Below are positions 51,481-61,202 of a DNA stretch of 64,000 nt, one piece after another. This DNA comes from UBA1952 sp965246785 (GTDB lineage Bacteria; Bacteroidota; Bacteroidia; Chitinophagales; Chitinophagaceae). Within the stretch, counting starts at the first letter, position 1, and every line of letters begins with the position of its first letter. The notes beneath the pieces are model-generated. The model was not told the DNA's origin. It saw only the letters and a list, made by a program, of their open reading frames with translations, and made no database searches. The position numbers and the translations under genes are program-made. The stretch spans positions 62,001 through 126,000 of the forward strand of contig CBDFFM010000032.1 of assembly GCA_965246785.1 (NCBI GenBank), given 5' to 3'.

Positions 51481-52686
51481 ATGAAGCAATTATTCGCCGC
51501 CCTTCTCCTTACTGCCATCGCCGCCCACAACACACACGCCCAGCAGCGCGTGTATGTGAATGAATACCTCAACATCGGGGTAGGGGGCCGCGCCCTCGGC
51601 ATGGGCGGAGCCATTACTGCCACGGTCAATGACGTTACGGCCGGCTACTGGAATCCCGCCGGCCTCATGGGCATCCGCCAGGACTTTCAGGTGGGCCTCA
51701 TGCACGCCGAGTACTTTGCCGGCAACAGCAAGTATGATTACGCCGCCGCCGCTATGCCCCTCAAGGGCAAGGGCCGCGCCATAGGCATCTCCGCCCTCCG
51801 CTTTGCTACAGACGATATAGCCTACACCATAGACTACGTACAGCCCGACGGCTCCTTTGACGATACGAAGCTCAAGTCCATCTCCGCCGGCGATTACGCC
51901 TTCCTCCTCTCCTACGCGCAAGACCTGAAGCTGGGCCGCAATCCCGAGTTTAAGACGCGCATCGGCGCGAATGCCAAAATTATCTACCGCCACATAGGCG
52001 GCATGGCCAATGCCTGGGGCGCGGGCCTTGACGTGGGCCTGCAAAGCACTTACGGCCGCTGGCGTTTCGGCCTCATGGCAAAGGACATTACCACTACCAC
52101 CACGGCCTGGAGCTTTCACCTGACAGAGCGCGAAAAGGAAGTGTTCGGTCAGACGGGCAATGAGATTCCCGTAAAATCCTATGAGGTGATGAAGCCCCGC
52201 ATCATCTTCGGCGCAGGCCGCTACATCACGCCCAAAGGCACCAAGCTCCAACTCCTCGCTGAAGCCGCGGCAGACCTCACAACGGATGGCCGCCGCAATA
52301 CCCTCATCGGCGGCAGCAACGATCTGAGCCTTGACCCGCACGCCGGGCTGGAGCTTTCGTACCGCGGCATTGCCTACCTCCGCCTCGGCGTAGCAAACAT
52401 CCAGCGCGTGCTGGATGATAAGGACACTACCAATCAGGCAAAGTACACCATCTGGCAGCCCTCGGCAGGCGTCGGCCTGCACATAGCGGGCCTGCAGATT
52501 GACTACGCCTACACCTCCCTGCAAACGCAGGCCAATCCGCTCTTCTCCCACATCATCTCCGTACGCTTAGACATCAGCAGGGGCCACCGCGCACCCGCCG
52601 TGCCGGATGACGCACCCGGCAGGAGCAAGCCTGCAAAGGCCCGCACGCACGAGGCCGCGCCGCCTGTTGAATCTCCCGTCAAATAA
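51481..52686 (+). CDS. porV2: PorV/PorQ-family outer-membrane protein, PorU-linked (PorV2-like)
   Basis: 401 residues with signal peptide MKQLFAALLLTAIAAHNTHA. The early block NEYLNIGVGGRALGMGGAIT, then ATVNDVTAGYWNPAGLMG is the family hallmark ('GgrA.gMGgA.tA..nDv.a.yWNPAGL'). The barrel strands follow (FGLMAKDITTTTTAWSFHL; AGLELSYRGIAYLRLGVANI) and end IISVRLDIS; a charged, Pro-rich tail comes after. In the type IX system PorV shuttles cargo to the PorU sortase. This one lies directly before a PorU-type gene (33-bp gap), and I recall the name PorV2 for such PorU2-linked copies. The start at 51427 is rejected because it sits on the promoter box. Confidence 0.82.
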   Translation: MKQLFAALLLTAIAAHNTHAQQRVYVNEYLNIGVGGRALGMGGAITATVNDVTAGYWNPAGLMGIRQDFQVGLMHAEYFAGNSKYDYAAAAMPLKGKGRAIGISALRFATDDIAYTIDYVQPDGSFDDTKLKSISAGDYAFLLSYAQDLKLGRNPEFKTRIGANAKIIYRHIGGMANAWGAGLDVGLQSTYGRWRFGLMAKDITTTTTAWSFHLTEREKEVFGQTGNEIPVKSYEVMKPRIIFGAGRYITPKGTKLQLLAEAAADLTTDGRRNTLIGGSNDLSLDPHAGLELSYRGIAYLRLGVANIQRVLDDKDTTNQAKYTIWQPSAGVGLHIAGLQIDYAYTSLQTQANPLFSHIISVRLDISRGHRAPAVPDDAPGRSKPAKARTHEAAPPVESPVK

Positions 52687-52719
52687 AACCTGACCCATCA
52701 CACACCTTAGCACACTTCT

Positions 52720-55700
52720 ATGAAGCGAAGCTTTTTACCCGCCTTCCTGCTGCTCCTGCTCGCAAGCGCCTTCTCGCTCAATGCGCAGACGACCAAGTAC
52801 GGCAATGAATGGATTGACTACAGCAAGACCTACTATAAGTTTAAGGTGGGCAAGACGGGCATCTGTCGCATCTATCGCTCTGCGCTGACGGCGGCGGGGC
52901 TGCCTTTATCTGTCAATGGCTCTGCCTTCATGCTCTTCCGCGATGGGATAGAGATGCCTATCTACGTCTCCGCGGAGGCAATGGGCGCGAATGACTACAT
53001 AGAGTTCTGGGGCCGCAAGGCCGACGGTACGCTCGACAAGGAGCTATACCTAAACCCAACCGACCAGCCGAACGACCGTAGCTCCCTCTTTACAGATACA
53101 GCGGCTTACTTCCTTACTTATGACGCGGGCGGGAGCCACATGCGGTTTGCACAGGCGGCCAACGCCATTCCCGGCGGCTCGCTCACGCCTGCGCCGTATT
53201 GCCTGGCTACGGTGGGCTTCTATCCAAAGGGCGATTACATGCCGGGGCCGAATTATACTTACGACACGACGAGTGATTTTATCTCCCCCCAGTTTGACGC
53301 TGGGGAAGGCTTTGTGGATGCGCAATACCGGATAATGGACCCGACGCGCCCGCAAATCACGCTCGCCGCACCTAACTTGGTGAGCGGGGTGGGCGGTATG
53401 CTTTACGCGGGGGTATCTGTGCGGGCCATTGTAGAAAACCAGCACCGGGTAAGGCTGAGCATCAACAATACGCAGCTGGCGGACTCGCAAAACCTGCTGC
53501 CCGCGCAGGCAGTGCGCTTCGGCGCGCCGGTGCCTTCGGGCGCATTTTCTGCGGCTAATCAGATAGGTGTTGATGCGGTCTTTAAAGGGCCGCACGTGTA
53601 CGACTACTTCGGCGTTTCATTCGTAGAGCTGGAATACCCGCGCGACTTCAACATGACGGGCATTGACCAGGCCACGCTAAAGCTGCCTGCCACCGGCGCG
53701 GCACAGTATGTAGAGTTCAGCAACATGAGCGCGGGCCGTCTCTACGACATCACCAATGGCAAATGGTATGACGGGAATACGGCGGTGGCCGGCAAGACGC
53801 GCTTCTACTTAGACCCGTCTATGCTTACGCGGCAGATTGCGGTGATGAGTAATGGCGCGGCCAGCATTGCATCGCTAAGCCTAGTGAAGAGCTTTAAGTT
53901 TACCGACTACACCTCAGCGGCTGCTCAGGGCGATTTCATTATCATCACGCATCCGACGCTCCTTCAACCGGCGGGCGGTACACATCCGGTGCAGGATTAT
54001 GCGGCTTACCGCGCTTCCGCAAATGGCGGCAGCCATAAGGCGGTAGTAGCCGATGTATCAGAGCTGTACGACCAGTTTGCCTATGGCTACGACATTCATC
54101 CGCTTTCCATCCGACACTTTCTCAACTACGCCTATGATGCCTGGAGCACGAAGCCGCAGGACGTCTTCCTGATTGGGCGTGGCATTTTTTACAGCGAGTA
54201 CGCTGCTTACCGGAATAGCACTTCCACCTTTTCATTCCCGCTGGTGCCTACATACGGCGTGCCCGGCTCAGACATGGCTTACGTGACGTTTGGCGGCGCA
54301 CGCTCACCGCGTATGCACATCGGCCGGCTTTCGGTATGGAATGCGGGCGAGGTGAGCACTTACCTTAATAAGGTGCAGCAATCGGAAGCCCTATACCGGC
54401 CGGCCGCGTTGCCGACGGTGGCTACGGAGCTTTGGAAGAAGCAGGCCCTGCACGTGCTTGGCGCGCAAAGCGCATACCTGCAGCACTACATACTGGAGCC
54501 GACAATGAACGGCGTAGCGCCGATTATTGCCGGGCCTTACACAGGCAAGATGGTTACGACCATTGCCAAGTCGGACAATATAGCCGTGACGCAGGTAAAC
54601 AGTCAGCTTGTGGACTCGCTGCTCCGCACCGGGGTCTCCATGATTACTTTTTACGGCCACGGCTCGCCCACTGCCTTTGACTACAACCTGACTGATCCTA
54701 CCAAGTACAGCAACGGCTTCCGTATGGGGCAATTTATCGGTCTCGGCTGCGACTTGGCGCAGATGTTCCAGCTATCCGTTCAGCGTACAGTGGCGGAGAA
54801 GTATGTGCTGGCGCCCACTGCCGGCGTAACGACGTTTCTTGCCGCATCCAATACAAGCTATACGGACTTTGACCATGACTACATAAACCTGTACTATACC
54901 AGCATGGCCAAGACCAACTATGGGGGGGCTATCGGTGAGCAGGTCAATGCGACATATGACCGGCTCTATCAATCTGCGAACCTCGGGAGCGTTACTTATC
55001 CAAACATGTACGCAACCCAACTGGAGTGTATGATTTTGTCGGGCGACCCTTCTATTGTGCTGCCATCACCGGCCCTGCCGGACTATCACGTGGCTGATGA
55101 AGGGCTGGTAGCTATCCCAGCCAATGTAACCACCTCGGCGGACAGCTTCAGGCTGCGGGTCAGCGCCTTTAACCTTGCCAAGGCTATTGATGACGACACG
55201 GTGATTGTAAAGGTGGAGCATATCAATCCGTCGGGCGTAACTACCAATGCAGGTACTTACACCATTTACAATCTGCGCTTCAGCGATACAAGCGCCATTT
55301 CTATTCCGATAGATAAGAACTTGGATTTGGGCCTAAACAAGTACCGCATTACCATTGACGCCCCGAATCGCTATGCCGAGGTGAGCGAGCTGAATAATGC
55401 TGCTACACTGGAGCTGTTCATCTCTTCCGACAATCTGGTGCCGGTGTATCCCTACGAATTCGCCATCGTCAATAAGCAAGACCTGACGCTGAAGGCTTCT
55501 ACGCTCAATCCGTTCCGGGTGTCCGCGCAATACCGCATTGAGATGGATACGACGGAGTTGTTCAACAGCCCCGCAAAAGTGTCCACCACCATGCGCAGCA
55601 ACGGCGGCATCCTGCGGTGGAAGCCGGGCGTGCCGCTGATGGACAGCACCGTCTATTACTGGCGCACCGCCTTTGACAGTGGAAACATACAGTGGACAAC

Positions 55701-57843
55701 CAGCTCGTTTATCTACCTCGCCAACAGCGGCGATGGCTGGAACCAATCGCACTACTTCCAATATCTGAAAGATTTTTCGGCAGGCATTTCGCTGAAGCCC
55801 AACCGGCAGTTTGGTTTCGGTTCCATTACCAACAGACTTGAGATACGCAACATCGTGCTGTGCAATACGCCGCCTACGTCCTGCAACCTTGATGCGCAGT
55901 ACATGAAGAACCTATACAACGATTCGCGGATTGACCAGTCGTCTTACAACTATGTGTTCAATGCGCTTTCCGTTACGGTTATTGACACCTTCGGGCGCAT
56001 CTGGCAAAACTCACCCACCACACGCTATGGCGCCGACCCTTATAACAATCCGAATGGCGGGCTTAACTCCCGACAATTCAATCTAGCGACCGACTCGGGC
56101 CGTTACTATGCTGCCAACTTCCTGACCAATGTTGTCCCCAATGGCTGGTACGTAGCCATTAAAAATTCTTACTGGCACGGCTATTCCTCACCGAATTTTT
56201 TCATAGACAAGTGGAAGGCAGATACCGCTGTGCTTGGCCCAGGCAAGTCGCTTTATCATGCGCTGTACAACATGGGCTTCAACAAGATTGACTCCTTTTA
56301 TAAGGAGCGCGTTTTCGTGTTCATGTGCAAGAAAGGCGATAACAACTATCCGCTGTACCAAGGCGTAACCGATTCGCTGACACAATATCTGGCGCCGATT
56401 TTTCCAATACAAGGCAGCGACCTTGTGGGGCAATACAACAGTACCGTGGTAGGCCCGGCAAAGGCATGGGATGCGCTCAAGTGGCGCACATTCGCCACGG
56501 ACACCTTTGCGCGCAACGATACTTCTACGCTTACGGTAATGGGCATCGATAAGCTGGGGGCCGAAGTACAACTGTTTGACAACCTGCGGCGCGACACCAG
56601 CCTTCAAGGCATTTCCGCTGCGCTATACCCGAAGCTGCGCCTCCTGTGGAAGGGCAAGGACTCGCTGACGCTGACCAGCCCGCAAATGGCTTACTGGCGC
56701 GTGCTGTACACCCCGGTGCCGGAAGCAGGGCTGAACCCGAATACACATCTCGTCTTCTCCGATACCCTCTCGCAGGGCCAGATGCAAACCTTCTCTACCG
56801 CCATTGAAAACCTGACGCCGCAGCCGATGGATAGCATGCTGGTGCGCTACAAGATTGTATGCAACGATGGCGTAACCCGCACGCTTGGCGACCGGCGTTA
56901 CCGTGGCCTGAAGAGCGAAGGTGACACGTTGCACGCTTCCATCACCTTTGACCCAGCGCCCTATCCGGGTAAGAATCTCTTCTTCGTGGAGGCCAATCCC
57001 GGGGCTGACCAGCCGGAGCAATATCACCCTAATAATCTCGGCTACCTACCGTTCCGAATTGGCGTGGATACGCGCAATCCGCTGCTGGACGTAACCTTTG
57101 ACGGCGTGCACATTCTGAACGGCGACATCGTATCCGCAAGACCATTCATCAAAATCAGGTTGAAGGATGAAAACCGTTACCTCGCGCTGGATGATACAAG
57201 CCTCGTGAAAGTGTCAATGCGCTATCCGAGCGATTCTACAGAGGCGCAGCCGGTGCCTTTTGACGGCGTGCGCTGCCGCTTCATACCTGCTACAAAGACG
57301 GAGCCGGTCAATGAAGCCTACATAGAGTTCCGCCCCGAGCTGGTGCAAGATGGCACCTACCAGCTCAGCGTTACCGGCATTGATAAGAGCGGCAATACCG
57401 CTGGCGGCACTGCCGGCTCCACAAGCGGCGCGCAGTATAAGATTGCCTTTGAAGTAGACAACAAGCCGAGTATCACCAATGTGCTCAACTATCCCAATCC
57501 GTTCTCTACGTCCACCGCCTTCGTCTTTACGCTTACCGGTTCCCAAATACCTTCTCAGTTCAAGATTCAGATTCTGAGCGTGACGGGTAAGGTGGTCCGC
57601 GAGATTACGAAGGGCGAGCTTGGCGCGCTGCACATTGGCCGCAACATCACTGACTACAAGTGGGATGGCCGCGACCAGTTCGGGCAGCTATTGGGCAATG
57701 GCGTGTATCTCTACCGTGTCGTCACATCGCTCAACGGCGAAGACATGGCGCTGCGCGAAGACAACGCCCGCGCCACCCGCAACGGCGGTGGCATAGACCG
57801 CTTCTTCAAGAATGGCTACGGCAAGATGTACATCATGCGGTAA
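52720..57843 (+). CDS. porU2: type IX secretion C25 peptidase/sortase, PorU2-like
   Basis: 1,707 residues; signal peptide MKRSFLPAFLLLLLASAFSL. The gingipain-type C25 domain spans about residues 400-760: catalytic His H647 (MITFYGHGSPTAFDYN) and Cys C677 (FIGLGCDLAQMFQL) are both present, with PRMHIGRLSVWNAGE upstream. Then come a CARDB-like beta region (VAIPANVTTSADSFRLRVSA), further Ig-like segments, and a C-terminal FlgD-like Ig/T9SS domain (VLNYPNPFSTSTAFVFTLTG; WDGRDQFGQLLGNGVYLYRV). PorU cleaves the sorting domain and attaches cargo to lipopolysaccharide. This protein is about 550 residues longer than Porphyromonas PorU and carries its own sorting-type end, which fits the PorU2 class; the PorU2 name is from memory. 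It is co-directional with porV2. Confidence 0.85.
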   Translation: MKRSFLPAFLLLLLASAFSLNAQTTKYGNEWIDYSKTYYKFKVGKTGICRIYRSALTAAGLPLSVNGSAFMLFRDGIEMPIYVSAEAMGANDYIEFWGRKADGTLDKELYLNPTDQPNDRSSLFTDTAAYFLTYDAGGSHMRFAQAANAIPGGSLTPAPYCLATVGFYPKGDYMPGPNYTYDTTSDFISPQFDAGEGFVDAQYRIMDPTRPQITLAAPNLVSGVGGMLYAGVSVRAIVENQHRVRLSINNTQLADSQNLLPAQAVRFGAPVPSGAFSAANQIGVDAVFKGPHVYDYFGVSFVELEYPRDFNMTGIDQATLKLPATGAAQYVEFSNMSAGRLYDITNGKWYDGNTAVAGKTRFYLDPSMLTRQIAVMSNGAASIASLSLVKSFKFTDYTSAAAQGDFIIITHPTLLQPAGGTHPVQDYAAYRASANGGSHKAVVADVSELYDQFAYGYDIHPLSIRHFLNYAYDAWSTKPQDVFLIGRGIFYSEYAAYRNSTSTFSFPLVPTYGVPGSDMAYVTFGGARSPRMHIGRLSVWNAGEVSTYLNKVQQSEALYRPAALPTVATELWKKQALHVLGAQSAYLQHYILEPTMNGVAPIIAGPYTGKMVTTIAKSDNIAVTQVNSQLVDSLLRTGVSMITFYGHGSPTAFDYNLTDPTKYSNGFRMGQFIGLGCDLAQMFQLSVQRTVAEKYVLAPTAGVTTFLAASNTSYTDFDHDYINLYYTSMAKTNYGGAIGEQVNATYDRLYQSANLGSVTYPNMYATQLECMILSGDPSIVLPSPALPDYHVADEGLVAIPANVTTSADSFRLRVSAFNLAKAIDDDTVIVKVEHINPSGVTTNAGTYTIYNLRFSDTSAISIPIDKNLDLGLNKYRITIDAPNRYAEVSELNNAATLELFISSDNLVPVYPYEFAIVNKQDLTLKASTLNPFRVSAQYRIEMDTTELFNSPAKVSTTMRSNGGILRWKPGVPLMDSTVYYWRTAFDSGNIQWTTSSFIYLANSGDGWNQSHYFQYLKDFSAGISLKPNRQFGFGSITNRLEIRNIVLCNTPPTSCNLDAQYMKNLYNDSRIDQSSYNYVFNALSVTVIDTFGRIWQNSPTTRYGADPYNNPNGGLNSRQFNLATDSGRYYAANFLTNVVPNGWYVAIKNSYWHGYSSPNFFIDKWKADTAVLGPGKSLYHALYNMGFNKIDSFYKERVFVFMCKKGDNNYPLYQGVTDSLTQYLAPIFPIQGSDLVGQYNSTVVGPAKAWDALKWRTFATDTFARNDTSTLTVMGIDKLGAEVQLFDNLRRDTSLQGISAALYPKLRLLWKGKDSLTLTSPQMAYWRVLYTPVPEAGLNPNTHLVFSDTLSQGQMQTFSTAIENLTPQPMDSMLVRYKIVCNDGVTRTLGDRRYRGLKSEGDTLHASITFDPAPYPGKNLFFVEANPGADQPEQYHPNNLGYLPFRIGVDTRNPLLDVTFDGVHILNGDIVSARPFIKIRLKDENRYLALDDTSLVKVSMRYPSDSTEAQPVPFDGVRCRFIPATKTEPVNEAYIEFRPELVQDGTYQLSVTGIDKSGNTAGGTAGSTSGAQYKIAFEVDNKPSITNVLNYPNPFSTSTAFVFTLTGSQIPSQFKIQILSVTGKVVREITKGELGALHIGRNITDYKWDGRDQFGQLLGNGVYLYRVVTSLNGEDMALREDNARATRNGGGIDRFFKNGYGKMYIMR

Positions 57844-57855
57844 GCTGCGAATGGC

Positions 57856-58308
57856 TTAGTGCCCGTGTGTCCGCCGCTTCGTTCGCGAAGCGGCGGATGC
57901 TTTTTTAGGAAGCTCCTTCACCGCCTCGCCACGTACGCGCAGCTCATAGCGCATAAGCGATGGGTCAACATTCGTAGCGTTGGAGACAAGCATCAGCCCG
58001 CGGTCAAAGCGGCCCAGGTCTATGGGCGCAGCGTATGTGATGTCCACCGTGCCCCGCTCACCCGGCATGAAAGGGCGGCGCTGCCAGGCGGCGCTTACGC
58101 AATGGCAGGTGGGCTCAATGGCGGTAATCATCAGCATCTGATTTCCGGAGTTTGTAAACTCAAAGCTGTAGTGGAGCGTGCTGTCCGGGAGTACCTTGCC
58201 GAAGTCATGGGCCGTTTCTTTGAAGGAAAACTGGGGGCCGTTGCCGGACTGAGCAGCTGCGCCAAGGGCGCAAAGGAGTGTGAGCAGCGATAAAATGGGC
58301 CGAAGCAT
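57856..58308 (-). CDS. DUF1573 exported protein
   Basis: 150 residues from the ATG at 58308 (MLRPILSLLTLLCALGAAAQ, signal peptide); the frame reaches 58353 but overlaps the next gene. DUF1573 is evident: FKETAHDFGKVLPDSTLHYS, FEFTNSGNQMLMITAIEPTC, HCVSAAW and MPGERGTVDITYAAPI. It is an ASH/MSP-like Ig domain found widely in Bacteroidota periplasms; role unknown. The last dozen codons lie under the strong terminator hairpin of porU2, so the two convergent genes share these bases. The upstream sequence TTACTTCGCGCT before the ATG may be its promoter end. Confidence 0.88.
   Translation of the reverse strand: MLRPILSLLTLLCALGAAAQSGNGPQFSFKETAHDFGKVLPDSTLHYSFEFTNSGNQMLMITAIEPTCHCVSAAWQRRPFMPGERGTVDITYAAPIDLGRFDRGLMLVSNATNVDPSLMRYELRVRGEAVKELPKKASAASRTKRRTHGH
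57871..57906 (+). terminator. porU2 terminator with TTCG loop, inside the convergent gene
   Basis: CCGCCGCTTCG-TTCG-CGAAGCGGCGG is a perfect 11-bp stem with a TTCG tetraloop, followed by ATGC and TTTTTT, 30 bp after the porU2 stop. It lies within the last codons of the DUF1573 gene on the other strand. Confidence 0.85.
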
Positions 58309-58349
58309 AGCGCGAAGTAAAACGGTATTTGAATGCGGTGGGGCAAGCA

Positions 58350-60032
58350 TCATGCCGTTTGCCGCTTCTTCGCCCGCACACTTGCCAAAAAAGCCTCAAA
58401 TTCCGCCAGCGTGAACGAGCTGAGGTTGCTCGTCCGTGTCAGGCCGCCCTTTTGGCCAATCATCACGCCATAATAAACATCGCGGTAGCCACTCACCGAA
58501 TGTGCGTCGGGGTTAATGGAAAGCAGGATGCCTTTTTCAATTGCGTAATCCACCCAGCGCCAGTCAATATCTAAGCGCCGGGGATGCGCGTTGATTTCAA
58601 TAACCACGTGGTGTTCCGCGCAGGCATCAATGAGCGCCTTATGGTCTAAAGGATAGCCCTTGCGGGAAAGCAGCAGCCTGCCTGTCGGATGGCCGAGGAT
58701 GGTAGTGAAGGGATTACGTACCGCAGCTAGCAACCGCTCCATCGCGCGCGTCTCGCTCATCGTGAGGTTGCTGTGCACGGAAGCTATGACGAGGTCAAAG
58801 AAAGAAAGAATCTCCGGGCCGTAATCCAGCGAGCCGTCACCAAGAATATCAGCTTCTATGCTTTTGAAGATGCGGAACGGAGCCAGTTTTTTATTCAGCA
58901 AGTCAATCTCTTCATGCTGTGCCCGCACCTGCGCCGGAGAAAGCCCATTTGCATAGCTGGCGGCCTGGCTGTGGTCGGAAATGACAAGGTATTCATAGCC
59001 CAACGCCATTGCGCCGCGCGCCATTTCTTCAATCGTATTCGCGCCGTCGCTCCACTTGCTGTGACTGTGGATGATGCCGCGAATGTCGGTCGGCTGAATG
59101 AGTTCCGGCAGCTTATTAGCCGCCGCCAGTTCTAAAACGCGCTCGCTTTCGCGAATGGCTGGCGGGATGAACAGCAGCCCGTTTTCCGAAAAAATCTCGG
59201 CCTCGCCTTCGGGCGCATCCGGCAAGACGTACCGCTGCCGGAAGGCATCATAAAACTCCGCCGAGGCGGAAGTGCGGAACAGTGTCTTGTAAAAGCTGCG
59301 CTCATCGCTCAGCATGAAGCGGATGGCCGGACGGCCCGGAATGCCGATGGTCAGGCGGTCAGCGGGCATCGTTTCAATCTCCACGCCATCACCGCCTTCA
59401 TAGCCGCGCATCAAAAAATCGCCGTCGGCGTCCGTAACGATTTCAATGGCTTCCACCACCTCTTCTTGTCGCCGCACCGCCCCTGTCAATTCAAAGCGGT
59501 GCTGCGGAATAGCATTGCGTAGTTGCGCTACCAGCGTCTGTGCCTCTTCCTCCACATGCGCCCACAGGTGAAAGCCTTGGCTGGCGCGGTAAAAAGCGAT
59601 GGCTTCGCAGATACTCACCTGCGTCTTCGCGCCGAAGCCTTTGAGCGCTACAAGGCGGTTTTCAGTGCAGGCGTATTCCAGCTCGCCGATATCTTCAATA
59701 CCCAGCTCTTTCCAGACCGCATTGATTTTCTTCGGGCCGAGGCCTTTGATATTCAGCATTTCCATTACGCCGGGCGGCGTGCGGGCCATGATGTCGTCCA
59801 GCGCCTCCATTCGGCCGGTTTGAATCAGCTCACGGATTTTTTCACCGATGCTCTGGCCGATATTTCGTTGCTGATACAGCTCTGCATCGCTCATGTCTGC
59901 GGCCTGGCGCTCCAGCTTTTCCAGCGTGAAGGCGGCGTTGCCGTAGCTCTTTGCTTTAAAGGAGTTTTCGCCGTGAATGTCTGTCAGCTTGGCGAGTAGC
60001 GAGAAGTGTTCGGCGATTTGGTCGTTGGACAT
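58350..60032 (-). CDS. PolX-family protein with PHP domain, polymerase site altered
   Basis: 560 residues from the ATG at 60032; upstream residues come from a repeat element. Order: N-terminal HhH 8-kDa-like domain (IAEHFSLLAKLTDIHGENSF), HhH (MLNIKGLGPKKINAVWKELG), polymerase palm, and a C-terminal PHP domain. The PHP metal site is intact: IIHSHSKWSDG, LVISDHSQA, SIEADIL, IASVHSNL, EINAHPRRLD and NPDAHS. In the palm, however, the catalytic pair is changed: after TGAVRRQEE the text reads VVEAIEIV, so D-I-D is A195-I196-E197. PolX enzymes fill short gaps in base-excision repair; this one may be only a PHP nuclease. The domain fit is certain, the loss of polymerase activity an inference. Confidence 0.9.
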   Translation of the reverse strand: MSNDQIAEHFSLLAKLTDIHGENSFKAKSYGNAAFTLEKLERQAADMSDAELYQQRNIGQSIGEKIRELIQTGRMEALDDIMARTPPGVMEMLNIKGLGPKKINAVWKELGIEDIGELEYACTENRLVALKGFGAKTQVSICEAIAFYRASQGFHLWAHVEEEAQTLVAQLRNAIPQHRFELTGAVRRQEEVVEAIEIVTDADGDFLMRGYEGGDGVEIETMPADRLTIGIPGRPAIRFMLSDERSFYKTLFRTSASAEFYDAFRQRYVLPDAPEGEAEIFSENGLLFIPPAIRESERVLELAAANKLPELIQPTDIRGIIHSHSKWSDGANTIEEMARGAMALGYEYLVISDHSQAASYANGLSPAQVRAQHEEIDLLNKKLAPFRIFKSIEADILGDGSLDYGPEILSFFDLVIASVHSNLTMSETRAMERLLAAVRNPFTTILGHPTGRLLLSRKGYPLDHKALIDACAEHHVVIEINAHPRRLDIDWRWVDYAIEKGILLSINPDAHSVSGYRDVYYGVMIGQKGGLTRTSNLSSFTLAEFEAFLASVRAKKRQTA

Positions 60033-60150
60033 TTTTGTGTTGAAGCGTTGAGTCGTTGAAACGTTAGGGGAGTGAACGGTCGGAATGGCAAAGCGCAGGC
60101 TGAACGATTGAAGCGCTATGTGTTGAGATGTCGTGCTGCTCGCCCAATCT

Positions 60151-60212
60151 TTGTCATTCCCGAAGGGAATCTCATAGAAGCTGCGAGCAAAGATTCCCTT
60201 CGGGAATGACAA
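60151..60212. repeat. perfect 22-bp inverted repeat, GTCAT-family element
   Basis: TTGTCATTCCCGAAGGGAAT plus CT (60151-60172) pairs exactly with 60191-60212; the outer side continues TGTCGCTGTGAA. It lies between cmk and the PolX gene and is preceded by GCTCGCCCAATC, as is the copy near 63537. Confidence 0.85.
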
Positions 60213-60260
60213 TGTCGCTGTGAACTGCTAACGGCTTCATCGCCTCAATGACTCAACAAT

Positions 60261-60956
60261 TCAACTACCCACCGGCTCCTGCACCTCTGCCACAAGCGCC
60301 AACACCTTCTCCAACTGCTCCTCACGCGTGAGGCCGGTGTTGTCTAACAGAATGGCGTCATCGGCCTTGCGCAACGGGCTTTCCTCCCGGTTCGTGTCAA
60401 TGTAGTCGCGCATTTCCAGGTTCGTACGCACCTCGTCCAGCGTGATGACCGGGTTTATCTCGTACAATTCCTCAAAGCGGCGCATGACACGGATTGCGGG
60501 GTCGGCGGTCATGAAAATCTTTAGCTCTGCGTCCGGGAATACCACCGTCCCTACGTCGCGGCCATCCATGACGATGCCTTTGCCCTTGCCCATTTTCTGC
60601 TGCTGGGCTACAGCTACGCGCCGCACTTCTTTGATGGCAGCCACCTCGCTCACCTTCTCCGCCACCAGCATCTCGCGGATGGCGCGGCAGACGTTTTCAT
60701 CGTTCAGATGAATCTCGCTTTCGCCGGTACGCTCATTCAGCTCAAAGGAAAGGTGGATGTTGTGCAGCGCCTCCGCTACTTCGCCCGGCTCGCGGACGTC
60801 TACACCTTCGCGGATGAAGTAGAGCGTCACCGCCCGGTACATCGCTCCGGAATCTATATAGCGGTAGCGCAGCTCGCTGGCCAGCTGGCGTGCGAGTGTA
60901 CTCTTACCGCAGGAAGAATAGCCGTCTATCGCTATCGTGATTTTGTGCAGTGACAT
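60261..60956 (-). CDS. cmk: cytidylate kinase
   Basis: 231 residues. It phosphorylates CMP and dCMP to the diphosphates. The P-loop is IAIDGYSSCGKSTLARQLAS, followed by YRYIDSGAMYRAVTLYFI, GIVMDGRDVGTVVFPDAELK with the family DGRDVGT motif, and the lid arginines in the C-terminal part (MRRFEELYE). The NMP-binding insertion (LNDENVCRAIREMLVAEKVS) is present as in bacterial CMKs. It is divergent from the zinc dehydrogenase gene, from which it is separated by about 245 bp, and lies upstream of the GTCAT-type repeat. Confidence 0.97.
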   Translation of the reverse strand: MSLHKITIAIDGYSSCGKSTLARQLASELRYRYIDSGAMYRAVTLYFIREGVDVREPGEVAEALHNIHLSFELNERTGESEIHLNDENVCRAIREMLVAEKVSEVAAIKEVRRVAVAQQQKMGKGKGIVMDGRDVGTVVFPDAELKIFMTADPAIRVMRRFEELYEINPVITLDEVRTNLEMRDYIDTNREESPLRKADDAILLDNTGLTREEQLEKVLALVAEVQEPVGS

Positions 60957-61202
60957 AACCTTATCGTTTGCTCAAATTTCGGACATGGCGGGCGAAGATT
61001 ATTGTTGGTATTTGGGCCGGAATTTTCTAAAAGGGCGCCGCCGCAGACCTTGCCCGCATGGCATGATTGTGTTAGCCGCCGCGTGCCCACTTTACATCCT
61101 GTTTTAGCTGTCCCGCAGCGCGTTGCAACATTGCTAAGGCCGTTGCGGATACGCTTCTGTAATTCTCTATTTTATTTTCATCGTTTAAACCTCCCTGTCT
61201 CT

